Below, one piece after another: positions 41,386 through 49,238 of a stretch of DNA of 61,946 bases (its first letter is position 1; each line of letters starts with the position of its first letter). The translations under genes and the position numbers were made by a program. The notes below the pieces were generated by a model. The model made no database searches, was not told where the DNA came from, and was given only the letters and a program-made list of their open reading frames with translations. Origin of the DNA: Desulfovibrio legallii (GTDB lineage: Bacteria; Desulfobacterota; Desulfovibrionia; Desulfovibrionales; Desulfovibrionaceae); the NCBI RefSeq assembly GCF_004309735.1, contig NZ_SIXC01000002.1, forward strand, positions 248,613-310,558, given 5' to 3'.

Positions 41386-42351
41386 CTACTTTTTCCTGTC
41401 CCGCACGTAATCGGCCATCTGGAGCAGAAAACGGCGCTCCGGCCTTTCGGGCAGGCCGTGCACGGCCTCACGGGCCACGTCCAGAAAGCCTTCGGCCTGA
41501 CGGCGCACCTGGGCGTCAAAGCCCGCCTCGCGGATACGCGCGGCAATGGCGGCGGCGTCCTGCGCGGTCATGAGTCCAGCGCAGAAGGCCGCGTCAAAGG
41601 CGGCGCGTTCCGCCTCCGCAAGGCTCTCGCGGTAAAGGCGCAAAGGCGGGGTCAGCTTGCCTTCGCGCACATCGCCGCCCGTGGGTTTGCCCGTGACGCT
41701 TTCCGGCGCAAAGTCCAGGGCGTCGTCTACCATCTGAAAGGCCATGCCCAGATTTTCGCCGTAGGCCGCGGCCGCGGCCACCAAAGGATCTGCGACCCCG
41801 GCGGCCAGGGCCCCCAGCTCACAGGCCGCGCGGATAAGCCAGGCCGTCTTGCCCCGGATGATTTCTTCATAGGCCGCGGCACTCACGTCCACCCGGCCCT
41901 GGGCCTCGATTTCCAGAATTTCACCCGCAGCCGTACGGCTGGTGGCCTCGGAAAAGCAGCGCGTCAGACGCGTGTCGCCAAAGCCCGCCACCAGCGCGTT
42001 GGCCCCGGCCAGCAGCGCGTCTCCGGCCAGAATGACCGTGCCCACAGTATACACCGTGTGCGCAGCAGGCTGCCCCCGACGGCTCACGGCATTGTCCAGC
42101 ACGTCATCGTGCAGCAGGGTGGCGGCGTGGAGCATCTCCAGCGTCACGGCCAGGTCGTGGATGTCTTCCCGCCCACAGCCAAGAAGCCGCGCCATAAGCA
42201 CGGTGAGCAGGGGCCGCAGGCGCTTGCCCCCAGCCTGAAAAATATGCTGGGCCACGGGCCGCACGGAGGCGGGCAGGCTTGCCGTCGCCCGCTCCAGGGC
42301 CCGGTTGACGGCGGGCAACTCCAGGGCCAGGCGCGCTTTCAGTTGGATCAT
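41386..42351 (-). CDS. Trans-polyprenyl diphosphate synthase
   Basis: 321 residues. The first Asp-rich motif HDDVLD is at 81-86 and the second, VDDALD, near 206. GGKRLRP and GKTAWL are the other family blocks. It extends allylic diphosphates with isopentenyl diphosphate; the long-chain type (octaprenyl-like) and the position after mqnB suggest the menaquinone side chain. Chain length cannot be read with certainty. It starts 8 bp after mqnB, so it is in the same operon. Confidence 0.9.
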   Translation of the reverse strand: MIQLKARLALELPAVNRALERATASLPASVRPVAQHIFQAGGKRLRPLLTVLMARLLGCGREDIHDLAVTLEMLHAATLLHDDVLDNAVSRRGQPAAHTVYTVGTVILAGDALLAGANALVAGFGDTRLTRCFSEATSRTAAGEILEIEAQGRVDVSAAAYEEIIRGKTAWLIRAACELGALAAGVADPLVAAAAAYGENLGMAFQMVDDALDFAPESVTGKPTGGDVREGKLTPPLRLYRESLAEAERAAFDAAFCAGLMTAQDAAAIAARIREAGFDAQVRRQAEGFLDVAREAVHGLPERPERRFLLQMADYVRDRKK

Positions 42352-42359
42352 GACGCTAC

Positions 42360-43106
42360 TCAGTTGCAGTTGAGGGCGGGCAGCACCCCGGCCAGGGCGT
42401 GCAAAGCTCCCGCAAAGTCTTTTTCGTCCCTGGCGCGCGGGCCCACCTTGTTGGACACGCAGCGCGCCTCCACGCAGGGCAGTCCGGCCCGGGCACAGGC
42501 ATAGGCCACGGCAAAGCCTTCCATATTTTCCAGGTCCGCGCCATAGCTCCGGCACAGCTGCTCCGCCCGCTCACGGCTGGCCGTCACTCCGGCCACGGTG
42601 AGCGACCGGACTGCAGGCAGCGCCGCCGCGCCTGCGCCCAGGACGTCCGCCCCGGCCAGGGGCAGACGGTCGCGCACGGGCGCGCCGCCGGGCGGCTGCC
42701 AGAGGGGAAAACCGAAGGCCCCGGCCACCACAGAGCGCCCATCGTTGAGGCCGTATTCTGGCCAGATTTCTTCACGCACCAGACAGAGCGAACGCAGGGG
42801 CCGATCCTCCAGGCTGAAGGCCCCGGCCAGACCAGCGTTACACACAACGCTCACGGGCGTGCCTTCCGCCCGCGCCCGCTCCAGGGCCAGCCCCAGAGCC
42901 AAGGCCGCGTTGAGCGGCCCCACGCCCGTCAGGCAGCACAAGGCGCGGCCCCGCCGCAAGGGCAGGGGCCAGAGGCGCATTTCCGGCCAGGGGTCGTCCG
43001 TGGCCCCCCCCGGCGCGACGGCCAGGGGCGGCAGCCCCGGCGGCGCAAAGCCCGGCGCAAGGCCCGCCAATTCGCGGGCCGTGGCGGCGCAGAGCAGCAG
43101 GGTCAC
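42360..43106 (-). CDS. mqnB: Futalosine hydrolase (menaquinone pathway)
   Basis: 248 residues from a GTG start. It is a nucleoside-phosphorylase fold with VVCNAGLAGAF, ENMEGFAVAYACARAG and VEARCVSNKVGPRARD, the blocks that set MqnB apart from MTA/SAH nucleosidase. It splits futalosine to dehypoxanthine futalosine in the chorismate-derived menaquinone route. GGAGG lies inside the end of the preceding sugar dehydrogenase gene (4-bp gap), so the two are coupled. Confidence 0.85.
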   Translation of the reverse strand: MTLLLCAATARELAGLAPGFAPPGLPPLAVAPGGATDDPWPEMRLWPLPLRRGRALCCLTGVGPLNAALALGLALERARAEGTPVSVVCNAGLAGAFSLEDRPLRSLCLVREEIWPEYGLNDGRSVVAGAFGFPLWQPPGGAPVRDRLPLAGADVLGAGAAALPAVRSLTVAGVTASRERAEQLCRSYGADLENMEGFAVAYACARAGLPCVEARCVSNKVGPRARDEKDFAGALHALAGVLPALNCN

Positions 43107-43110
43107 GCGG

Positions 43111-44424
43111 CTACAGCCTCCAGTAGTCTATGCCTGCGGCGCGCATGGCGGCCACGTCGAAAAAGGACTTCACGTCCAAGACCACGGCATTGTCCGGCGC
43201 GGCGAAGAGCGCTTTCACGGCAGCAGGGGTCAGCCCGGCATAAGCCTTATGGCTTACGGCCAAGATGAGGCCGTCCAGGTCGTGCAGATCCTCCTGCGGC
43301 AGCAGGGTCTGGCCGTATTCGCGCAGGGCTTCTTCCGGATCGGCCTCGGCATCGCTCACCAGCACGGTGACGCCGTAGTCCTCCAGCTCACGCACCACGT
43401 CCACCACGCGGGTGTTGCGCAGGTCGGGGACATTCTCCTTGAAGGTGAAGCCCAAAATGCCCACGCGCGCGCCACTGATGACCCGGCCGCTCTTGATGAG
43501 ACGCTTGACGACGCATTCCGCCACATACTTGCCCATGTTGTCGTTGATGCGGCGACCGGCCAAGATGACTTCGGGGTGAAAGCCCAGTTCTTCGGCCTTG
43601 TAGGTGAGGTAATAGGGGTCCACGCCAATGCAGTGCCCGCCCACCAGACCGGGCCGGAAGGGCAGAAAGTTCCATTTGCTGCCGGCGGCCTCCAGCACTT
43701 CCTGGGTATCGATGCCCATGCGGCCGAAAATAATGGCCAGTTCGTTCATAAGGGCGATGTTGAGGTCGCGCTGGGTGTTTTCAATGACCTTGGCGGCCTC
43801 GGCCACCTTGATGCTGGAGGCGCGGTGGGTGCCCGCCCGCACTACGGAACCGTAGAGCCTCTCCAGCAGGTCGGCGGTAGCCTTGTCCGAGCCGGAAACA
43901 ATCTTGACGATGGTTTCCACGGTATGGACCTTATCGCCGGGGTTGATGCGCTCCGGCGAGTAGCCCACGGTAAAGTCCCGCCCCAGCTTGAGGCCGGATT
44001 CCCGCTCCAGAATGGGCACGCAGATTTCTTCGGTCAGACCGGGATAGACCGTGGATTCGTAGACCACCACGCAGCCGGGGCGCAGATTCTGCCCCACAGT
44101 GGTGCTGGCCCCCACCACGGGGGTCAGGTCCGGCGAACGGTGGTGGTCAATAGGCGTGGGCACGGCCACCACCACCACGTCGGCCTGCCGCAGGTCCGCG
44201 GGGTTGTCGGAATAGCGCACCCTGGCGGCGGCCAGACGGTCGTGGTCCACCTCGCGGGTGTGGTCGCTGCCGGCCTTGAGCTCGGCAATGCGCCGGGCGC
44301 TGCAGTCAAAGCCCAGAACAGGCATGTGGCGTGAAAAGGCCACGGCCAGCGGCAACCCCACATAGCCCAGGCCCACCACGGCCAGGGTGCCCTTGCCGGC
44401 GCAAAGATCCTCAAATGTCACCAT
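43111..44424 (-). CDS. UDP-N-acetyl-hexosamine 6-dehydrogenase (WbpA/TviB type)
   Basis: 437 residues. The NAD fold VVGLGYVGLPLAVAFSR, VAVPTPID, the STVYPGLTEE loop, the catalytic Cys in GGHCIGVDPYYL, and LGFTFKENVPDLRNTRVVD place it in the nucleotide-sugar dehydrogenase family, nearest to the TviB/WbpA/CapL group that oxidises UDP-GlcNAc or UDP-GalNAc to the uronate for O-antigen or capsule. The exact substrate is uncertain. It leads the mqnB-polyprenyl synthase operon, which is metabolically unrelated. Confidence 0.88.
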   Translation of the reverse strand: MVTFEDLCAGKGTLAVVGLGYVGLPLAVAFSRHMPVLGFDCSARRIAELKAGSDHTREVDHDRLAAARVRYSDNPADLRQADVVVVAVPTPIDHHRSPDLTPVVGASTTVGQNLRPGCVVVYESTVYPGLTEEICVPILERESGLKLGRDFTVGYSPERINPGDKVHTVETIVKIVSGSDKATADLLERLYGSVVRAGTHRASSIKVAEAAKVIENTQRDLNIALMNELAIIFGRMGIDTQEVLEAAGSKWNFLPFRPGLVGGHCIGVDPYYLTYKAEELGFHPEVILAGRRINDNMGKYVAECVVKRLIKSGRVISGARVGILGFTFKENVPDLRNTRVVDVVRELEDYGVTVLVSDAEADPEEALREYGQTLLPQEDLHDLDGLILAVSHKAYAGLTPAAVKALFAAPDNAVVLDVKSFFDVAAMRAAGIDYWRL

Positions 44425-44470
44425 AGTTGTGGTCCTTTACAAAACCGCGCTTTTCCGTAACCACCAAAGC

Positions 44471-44665
44471 ATGCGGTTTGATTTTGATCTTTTTTTGCGC
44501 GCCCTGGGCCTGGCCGTTGTGCTGGAAGGGCTTTGCTGGGCGCTCTTTCCCCGCGGCATGCGCCGCGCCCTGCGCGAGCTGCTGGCCCAGCCCGAAGGAC
44601 GGCTGCGCGCCGTGGGCCTGACTGCCGTGGCCGTGGGCCTGCTGCTGACGAGCCTTGCCCGTTAA
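44471..44665 (+). CDS. DUF2065 (YjeT-like) small membrane protein
   Basis: 64 residues with two hydrophobic segments (LGLAVVLEGLCWALFP and LRAVGLTAVAVGLLLTSL) joined by the family's P-R-G-M-R-R-A-L linker. Function is unknown in the family. It has no strong ribosome site. Its stop codon overlaps the stop of the convergent ubiE/menG gene in the four bases TTAA. Confidence 0.75.
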   Translation: MRFDFDLFLRALGLAVVLEGLCWALFPRGMRRALRELLAQPEGRLRAVGLTAVAVGLLLTSLAR

Positions 44666-45420
44666 CGCCCTTTTTCGCCCACGTGCAGGCAGACAATGCC
44701 CGAGGTGAGCTTTTCGTGCCAGGCGCGGGCAAAGCCCGCATCGCGCATTTCCCGCTCCAGGGCCGCCGCCGGCGGAAACTGCCGGATGGTGGCGGCCAGG
44801 TACTCATAGGCGGCGGGATCCTTGGAAAAAATCCGTCCTACCAGTGGCAGCGCGCGGTTGAGGTAAAGATTATACAGCCCGCCCCAGATGCGTTCCCGCC
44901 CGGAACCGAACTCCAGAATACAAGCCCGGCCGCCGGGCCGGAGCACGCGCAGCATTTCGGCAAAGGCCCGCTCGCGCGGCAGGATGTTGCGGATGCCGAA
45001 GGCCATGGTCACGCAATCCACGCAGGCGTCCGGCAAGGGCAGACGCTTGGCGTCGGCGGCCACGGGCAGAATGTTGCGGGCGTCGGCCCCGCGCAGCTTG
45101 CGGCGGCCCCGCACCAGCATGGGCGGACAGAAATCCATGGCGGGCACGCACGCGCCGGGGTAGCGGCGGCGCACGGCCAAGGCCACGTCCAGAGTGCCGG
45201 CGGCAAGGTCCAGCACCAGGCCCGTCTGCCCCAGGCGCACGTTGCGCGCCAGTACGCGCCGCCAGTAGACGTCCAGCCCCAGGCTGAGCACCCGGTTAAG
45301 CAGGTCGTAGAAGGGCACGATGCGGCCGAACATGCCGGCCACAGCCGCGTCGTGCCCTGTGCCCGGAGAGGCCGCGCGCGGGTCGGCCCCGCGCGGCGTA
45401 GTGGAAGGCGCGCCGCTCAC
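44662..45420 (-). CDS. ubiE: Demethylmenaquinone methyltransferase
   Basis: 252 residues. A class I SAM-dependent fold with DLAAGTLDVALAVRRR, FGIRNILPRERAFAEMLRVL and CILEFGSG, the MenG/UbiE pattern. FGRIVPFYDLLNRVLSLGLD opens the domain. It methylates demethylmenaquinone at the last step of menaquinone synthesis. The GTG start overlaps the TGA stop of the upstream 58-residue gene (GTGA), so translation is coupled. Together with mqnB and the polyprenyl synthase, three menaquinone genes lie within 4 kb. Confidence 0.9.
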   Translation of the reverse strand: MSGAPSTTPRGADPRAASPGTGHDAAVAGMFGRIVPFYDLLNRVLSLGLDVYWRRVLARNVRLGQTGLVLDLAAGTLDVALAVRRRYPGACVPAMDFCPPMLVRGRRKLRGADARNILPVAADAKRLPLPDACVDCVTMAFGIRNILPRERAFAEMLRVLRPGGRACILEFGSGRERIWGGLYNLYLNRALPLVGRIFSKDPAAYEYLAATIRQFPPAAALEREMRDAGFARAWHEKLTSGIVCLHVGEKGR

Positions 45421-45593
45421 ACCCGCTTCCCGCCGTTGTCCAGGCCGGGGTCCACGCCAATGGCGGTGCAGACTACCTTGTAGACCGCCGGAAAGACCTC
45501 GGCGAAATTGCCGGGCGAAACGGTGCGCGTTTCAATAAACTTGGCGGTCAGTTCCTTGGCCACCTGCAGGGCTTCCTTGCGATCCTTGTCCAT
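45417..45593 (-). CDS. Small conserved-looking protein coupled to ubiE/menG
   Basis: 58 residues starting at the ATG four bases after CGAGG. It is helical (DRKEALQVAKELTAKFIETR) followed by TVSPGNFAEVFPAVYKVVCT. The pattern resembles short conserved proteins of anaerobic deltaproteobacteria, but I do not know a function. Its stop overlaps the ubiE start by 4 bp, and it leads that transcript. Longer in-frame starts have poor codon content. Confidence 0.7.
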   Translation of the reverse strand: MDKDRKEALQVAKELTAKFIETRTVSPGNFAEVFPAVYKVVCTAIGVDPGLDNGGKRV

Positions 45594-45723
45594 ACCACCT
45601 CGGCTTACGGCCCCACGGGGCGCGCCGGAAAAAACCCCGTCCTCCGGGGAATGGCCAAGACCCACAACGGGCGTTGCCTGGACGGGTAAAAGAACGGAAA
45701 CGCAGGCCCCCGCCCTTTTATAC

Positions 45724-45772
45724 AAAAAAATGCTCTTGCGCGAAAAAAATTCACCAGAACGCGCAAGAGCAT
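45724..45772 (-). terminator. Strong rho-independent terminator between the DASS gene and the menG unit
   Basis: On the minus strand ATGCTCTTGCGCG pairs with CGCGCAAGAGCAT and runs directly into seven T residues. It is the second terminator after the transporter gene, or an attenuator in the menG leader; TATAAA follows it. Confidence 0.8.
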
Positions 45773-45864
45773 ATGCGTTCCGCCCGGCCTTGGCAAGGCC
45801 GCGGGCGGACACGGCCCGCGCAACAAAGACACGCGGCCTTGCGCTAGGCCGGACCTTGACGCAA

Positions 45865-45898
45865 AACCCGCGGACGGGGAAGACCCCGCCCGCGGGTT
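45865..45898 (-). terminator. First terminator after the DASS transporter gene
   Basis: AACCCGCG pairs with CGCGGGTT, with an inner GACGGGG/CCCCG helix; TTTT follows on the minus strand. The 92 bp between this and the terminator at 45724 hold only a GGCCTTGGCAAGGCC hairpin. Confidence 0.72.
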
Positions 45899-45939
45899 AC
45901 AACTGGTTCAGACCGCAAGCGACATCCTGCGCTGGGCGG

Positions 45940-47370
45940 CTATTTTATCAGGCCAAGCATACGCCAGTAGGGAATGCTGACCAGGAAACCCAAGGTGCAG
46001 ATGACCGAATAGGCGGCGGAAAGTTTGACCATAGAGCTGTGCTTGGCCAGTTGCCCCTGCGTGCCAAAATGCGCGCAGAGATAGATGGAGTTCATATAGC
46101 TCAGGTACCAGATGTTGCTGCCGGCAAAGGTGACCATGCAGGCTATCCAAGGGTTGATGCCGTTGGCGATCATCAAAGGCGGCAGCACCAGCACGAAAAT
46201 GGCTGCGGCGGAGGTAAGCGAAACAATGATGAGCTTGATGACCGATGCGGCCACCACCAGAGTGATGATGAGCAGCGCCGGCTCGGACACCACGTTGACC
46301 AGAATGGGCTGCAGCTCGGACCCCAGCCAACGGTCCACTTTCAGAGACTGGATAACAGCGGCCATGTTCAGGATGCTGCCCACAAAGACCACGGACGTCC
46401 AGTCAATGCGCGTCTTGAAGTCGTTCTTGTCCATAACCTTGAGCACCAGGAGCAGACACATGGCCATGATCGCCACTTCACCGGCGGAAATCCTGTGCAG
46501 CTTTTCGGTCATCCACATCAGCAGGGTGCCAATGAGCACCAGCAGGCAGATTTTCTCGTCCCGGCTCATGGGGCCGAGCTTGGCCAGCTGTTCCGAACTG
46601 TAACCGGGCGGCAGCATCACTTTTTTGTCAGGCCGGTAGGCAAAAACAAGAAACAGACCCAGCCCCACGAACACACACACGCCCCAGGGCAGCGACCACA
46701 ACAGCCACTGCAGCCAGGTGACATCCCGATAGCCTTCCGGCAGCATGCCCACCAGCACATAGTGGCTGAAAGAACCGCTCATGAACATGTGCCCCATAAT
46801 GATGAAGCCCACGTAACACGCGCCGAAAAGCCCGTTGGCCGCACGGGACTTGCGCTCAATGCCCAACTCGTCGCTGATGCTCATGGCAATGGGAGTAGAA
46901 AGCGTGGCCTTGGCGTTCATGCTGGGAATCAGCGGAGAAATAATTGTGCCGGAGCCCAGAAGGCCCCAGACCTGGCCGGTGTAGCTGGCGGGGAAAAGCT
47001 TGAGCACCCACAGGGAAATGCGCTTGAGCAGGCCGGTTTTGCCCGCCACGGATCCCAGGGCGAAAGCGCCCACCATAATCCACCAGCCGGATGTGGAAAA
47101 AGTGGAAAAGGCGGTTTTAAAGGGCACGCACTTGAGCGCGGCCCAAAAGATGCACATCATGAGGCCGGTGACGAATTCGGGCACGATTTCGGTTATCCAC
47201 CAGCCCACAGCCCACACCGTAATACCCAAAGCCACCATAGTCTTGGAATCAAGCCCCGGGGGCGGCGGCATCATGGCTACCCAGATGCCGAGAAAGATAG
47301 AAAGAATAGCTCCACCCAAACGTATTTTTTGGGCAAGGTTCCCCTTCGAGTTCACAGCCGTGTCTGCCAT
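45940..47370 (-). CDS. DASS/SLC13-family carboxylate transporter
   Basis: 476 residues with ~11-12 membrane segments. It belongs to the divalent-anion:Na+ symporter family (CitT/SLC13 type): the first substrate-loop motif reads PLIPSMNAKATLSTPIA (SNT varies to SMN) and the second AGSNIWYLSYMNS. Members import dicarboxylates, citrate, or sulfate-like anions; the substrate here is unknown. AAAGGAAC precedes the ATG. A sigma-54 promoter lies 326-342 bp upstream, shared in type with the kor and glcD operons. Confidence 0.87.
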   Translation of the reverse strand: MADTAVNSKGNLAQKIRLGGAILSIFLGIWVAMMPPPPGLDSKTMVALGITVWAVGWWITEIVPEFVTGLMMCIFWAALKCVPFKTAFSTFSTSGWWIMVGAFALGSVAGKTGLLKRISLWVLKLFPASYTGQVWGLLGSGTIISPLIPSMNAKATLSTPIAMSISDELGIERKSRAANGLFGACYVGFIIMGHMFMSGSFSHYVLVGMLPEGYRDVTWLQWLLWSLPWGVCVFVGLGLFLVFAYRPDKKVMLPPGYSSEQLAKLGPMSRDEKICLLVLIGTLLMWMTEKLHRISAGEVAIMAMCLLLVLKVMDKNDFKTRIDWTSVVFVGSILNMAAVIQSLKVDRWLGSELQPILVNVVSEPALLIITLVVAASVIKLIIVSLTSAAAIFVLVLPPLMIANGINPWIACMVTFAGSNIWYLSYMNSIYLCAHFGTQGQLAKHSSMVKLSAAYSVICTLGFLVSIPYWRMLGLIK

Positions 47371-47695
47371 AACAGTTCCTTTACGTGAGCAATTCGCCCC
47401 ACAGCATGGTGCCGGCGGGGGATGGGACCGTCACGACGGCCCCCGGTAACGACGGTTAGTCAGATTGAAACGGGCGTCCTGCGCGCGCCTTCCACCGGCC
47501 GCGCGGCCCTAAAGCATGCCTGCTTTACCTCCTTGTCATCTTGCCGGCATTACGCTGCAACGCCGCAGTTCCTGGCGCAGGCTTCCGCCGTACGCGCAAT
47601 AGCCAATAATTTAATATAACTAAACAATTTAATCATTGCCGTTGCCTGTCGGAACAGCGCCGCAAAGGCCTTTGCAGCTTGGGATACCAGGCAAA

Positions 47696-47712
47696 AGCAA
47701 GCATTGTGCCAT
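47696..47712 (-). promoter_or_regulatory. Sigma-54 promoter of the DASS transporter
   Basis: On the minus strand TGGCACAATGCTTGCT matches TGGCAC-n5-TTGCT with exact GG-N10-GC spacing. It implies a ~310-base leader to the transporter start. Confidence 0.75.
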
Positions 47713-47783
47713 ATAGCATATGTCCAATTATGTTAGCATGCTGTGAGTATCTATCCTTATTTTACCCACTGCCAGCGCTTATT

Positions 47784-47793
47784 TTGTTAACAA
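47784..47793. promoter_or_regulatory. Palindrome TTGTTAACAA, candidate enhancer site
   Basis: A perfect 10-bp palindrome centred about 80 bp upstream of the -24 element, a usual position for sigma-54 activator binding. Confidence 0.4.
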
Positions 47794-47842
47794 TATTTAC
47801 CTGCAGGTTTATTTCGTTATCCACTAGACCAAGGAAGGCAGT

Positions 47843-47878
47843 GGGCGCCGGAGTGAATCGCGTAAAACTCCGGCGCCC
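47843..47878. terminator. Terminator after buk
   Basis: GGGCGCCGGAGT pairs perfectly with ACTCCGGCGCCC around a 12-base loop. It lies 122 bp past the buk stop, without a T-tract. Confidence 0.55.
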
Positions 47879-48000
47879 GCCCCGGGAGGTAGGGACTACC
47901 GGGAACTTGCCGCCCGCCACAAGCCCGGCCGCAGAGAAAGCGGCGTGCGCGGCAGCCGCGGCCCCGCACGGCAAAGGGTCGTGGAACCCGCGGGCAACGC

Positions 48001-49089
48001 CTAGCAAGCCTGGGGATCGTGAAAGATATGGAAGCCCTCGTCCTTGCGCAGGACGCGCAGGATGCCGTAGGCCAAAGCCTCAAGCTCATTCTCGCCGGGC
48101 AGCACCTGCACTTCGCCAAGAAAGGCCACACGGGGTGCTACGCGGTCAATAATATACGAGGAGTGGGCCAGGGCTCCGGTCAGCACCACCAGATCCACTG
48201 CACCGCTGACCACGGCCCCCAGCGAGGCCACGTTTTTGGCCACCTGGTAAGTCAGCCCGTCGTAAACCAGGCGGGCCTCGGCGTCCCCGGCGGCAATGCG
48301 GTCTTCCACCTCCAGGGCGTTGTTGGTGCCCAGGTAAGCCATAAGCCCGCCCTGACCCCGCGTCCTTTTGGTGGCCGACAGGCGGTCGAACCCGCCGGAA
48401 AAGCACAGGTCGATAAGCTGTCGGTTGGGCAGGCCCCCGGACCGTTCAGGAGAATAGGGGCCCTCTTCGTCCGTGATCACGTCCACCATCCGGCCTCCGT
48501 GGATGACCGTGGCGCTGATGCCCGCGCCCATATGACAGACGATGATGTTCTTCTCCTCCAGACGCCAGCCCTTGGCCTGTGCGGCCTTGATAGCCATAGC
48601 CCGCATATTCAGGGCATGGCAGGAAGCCTTGCGGCGGATTTCTGGCAGGCCGGAAAGCTTGGCAATGTCTTCCATCTGGTCCATGACTACGGCGTCGTAA
48701 ATGTAGGCCGGGATGCCGAGGGGCTGGGCGATCTCCTGCGCCAGCAGCGCTCCCAGGTTGGAAGCGTGATCATCAATGGGGTGGTCGCGCAGAAAGGTGA
48801 GCATATCGTCGTTGACCAGATAAGCGCCCTGTTCCAGTGGGGGGAGTTTTCCGCCGCGCCCCGCCACGGCAGCAAGCCGCCGCAGGTCGAACTGCTCCGC
48901 CGCCAAAGCCGCCTTGATGGCTTCAAGACGGATGGGGAACTGCGCCACGTTGCTGCTGAAGACACGCAACGATGCCGCCGGGTGGTCCACCTTTTTCTGG
49001 AACAGCAGGGTCTGGTTTTCGTAAACGGCAATGCGCGTGGAGGTGGAACCGGGATTAATGGCAAGAATGGTGTACTTGGTGTCCGCCAT
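48001..49089 (-). CDS. buk: Butyrate kinase-type acyl kinase
   Basis: 362 residues. The ASKHA-fold acetokinase family has its two signatures at LAINPGSTSTRIAVYE and CHMGAGISATVIHGGRMVD; ATP-site blocks GGFDRLSATKRTRGQGG and VLTGALAHSSYI are typical of Buk rather than AckA. It turns acyl phosphate + ADP into the carboxylate + ATP. It is last in the kor-ptb-buk group, 149 bp after ptb with two hairpins between. The real substrate may be a branched or other short acyl group. Confidence 0.92.
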   Translation of the reverse strand: MADTKYTILAINPGSTSTRIAVYENQTLLFQKKVDHPAASLRVFSSNVAQFPIRLEAIKAALAAEQFDLRRLAAVAGRGGKLPPLEQGAYLVNDDMLTFLRDHPIDDHASNLGALLAQEIAQPLGIPAYIYDAVVMDQMEDIAKLSGLPEIRRKASCHALNMRAMAIKAAQAKGWRLEEKNIIVCHMGAGISATVIHGGRMVDVITDEEGPYSPERSGGLPNRQLIDLCFSGGFDRLSATKRTRGQGGLMAYLGTNNALEVEDRIAAGDAEARLVYDGLTYQVAKNVASLGAVVSGAVDLVVLTGALAHSSYIIDRVAPRVAFLGEVQVLPGENELEALAYGILRVLRKDEGFHIFHDPQAC

Positions 49090-49118
49090 GGGGTGTCCTT
49101 ATGCAAGTTGTGGTAGCG

Positions 49119-49224
49119 CGCCTGGGGCGCGGCAGCCGTGCCCCAGGCGTGCGCCGCCTGTACGACGGCGCAGTGGAGGAATGCGGCGTCCGGACTGAAA
49201 GGCATCAGCCGGGCCGGACGCCGC
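49119..49224 (-). other. Two strong hairpins between ptb and buk
   Basis: CGCCTGGGGC/GCCCCAGGCG (49119-49149) and GCGGCGTCCGG/CCGGACGCCGC (49183-49224). Neither has a T-tract; they may set the relative level of ptb and buk mRNA. Confidence 0.5.
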
Positions 49225-49238
49225 GCCTAGCATCTGGA

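Larger units (their letters stand above)
47371..48000. other. Long leader and control region upstream of the DASS gene
   Basis: 630 bp without a normal gene. From right to left: the hairpin terminator of buk (47843-47878), TTGTTAACAA palindrome (47784-47793), sigma-54 promoter (47696-47712), AT-rich stretch, then a leader with AAGGAGGT followed by ATGCTTTAG (minus strand, ending near 47506), a two-codon reading frame. Confidence 0.6.

Noticed and set aside
47679..48152. Open frame of 157 codons on the plus strand between the DASS gene and buk
   Set aside because: It runs through the sigma-54 promoter, an AT-rich block and the buk terminator, then antisense into buk; no ribosome site.
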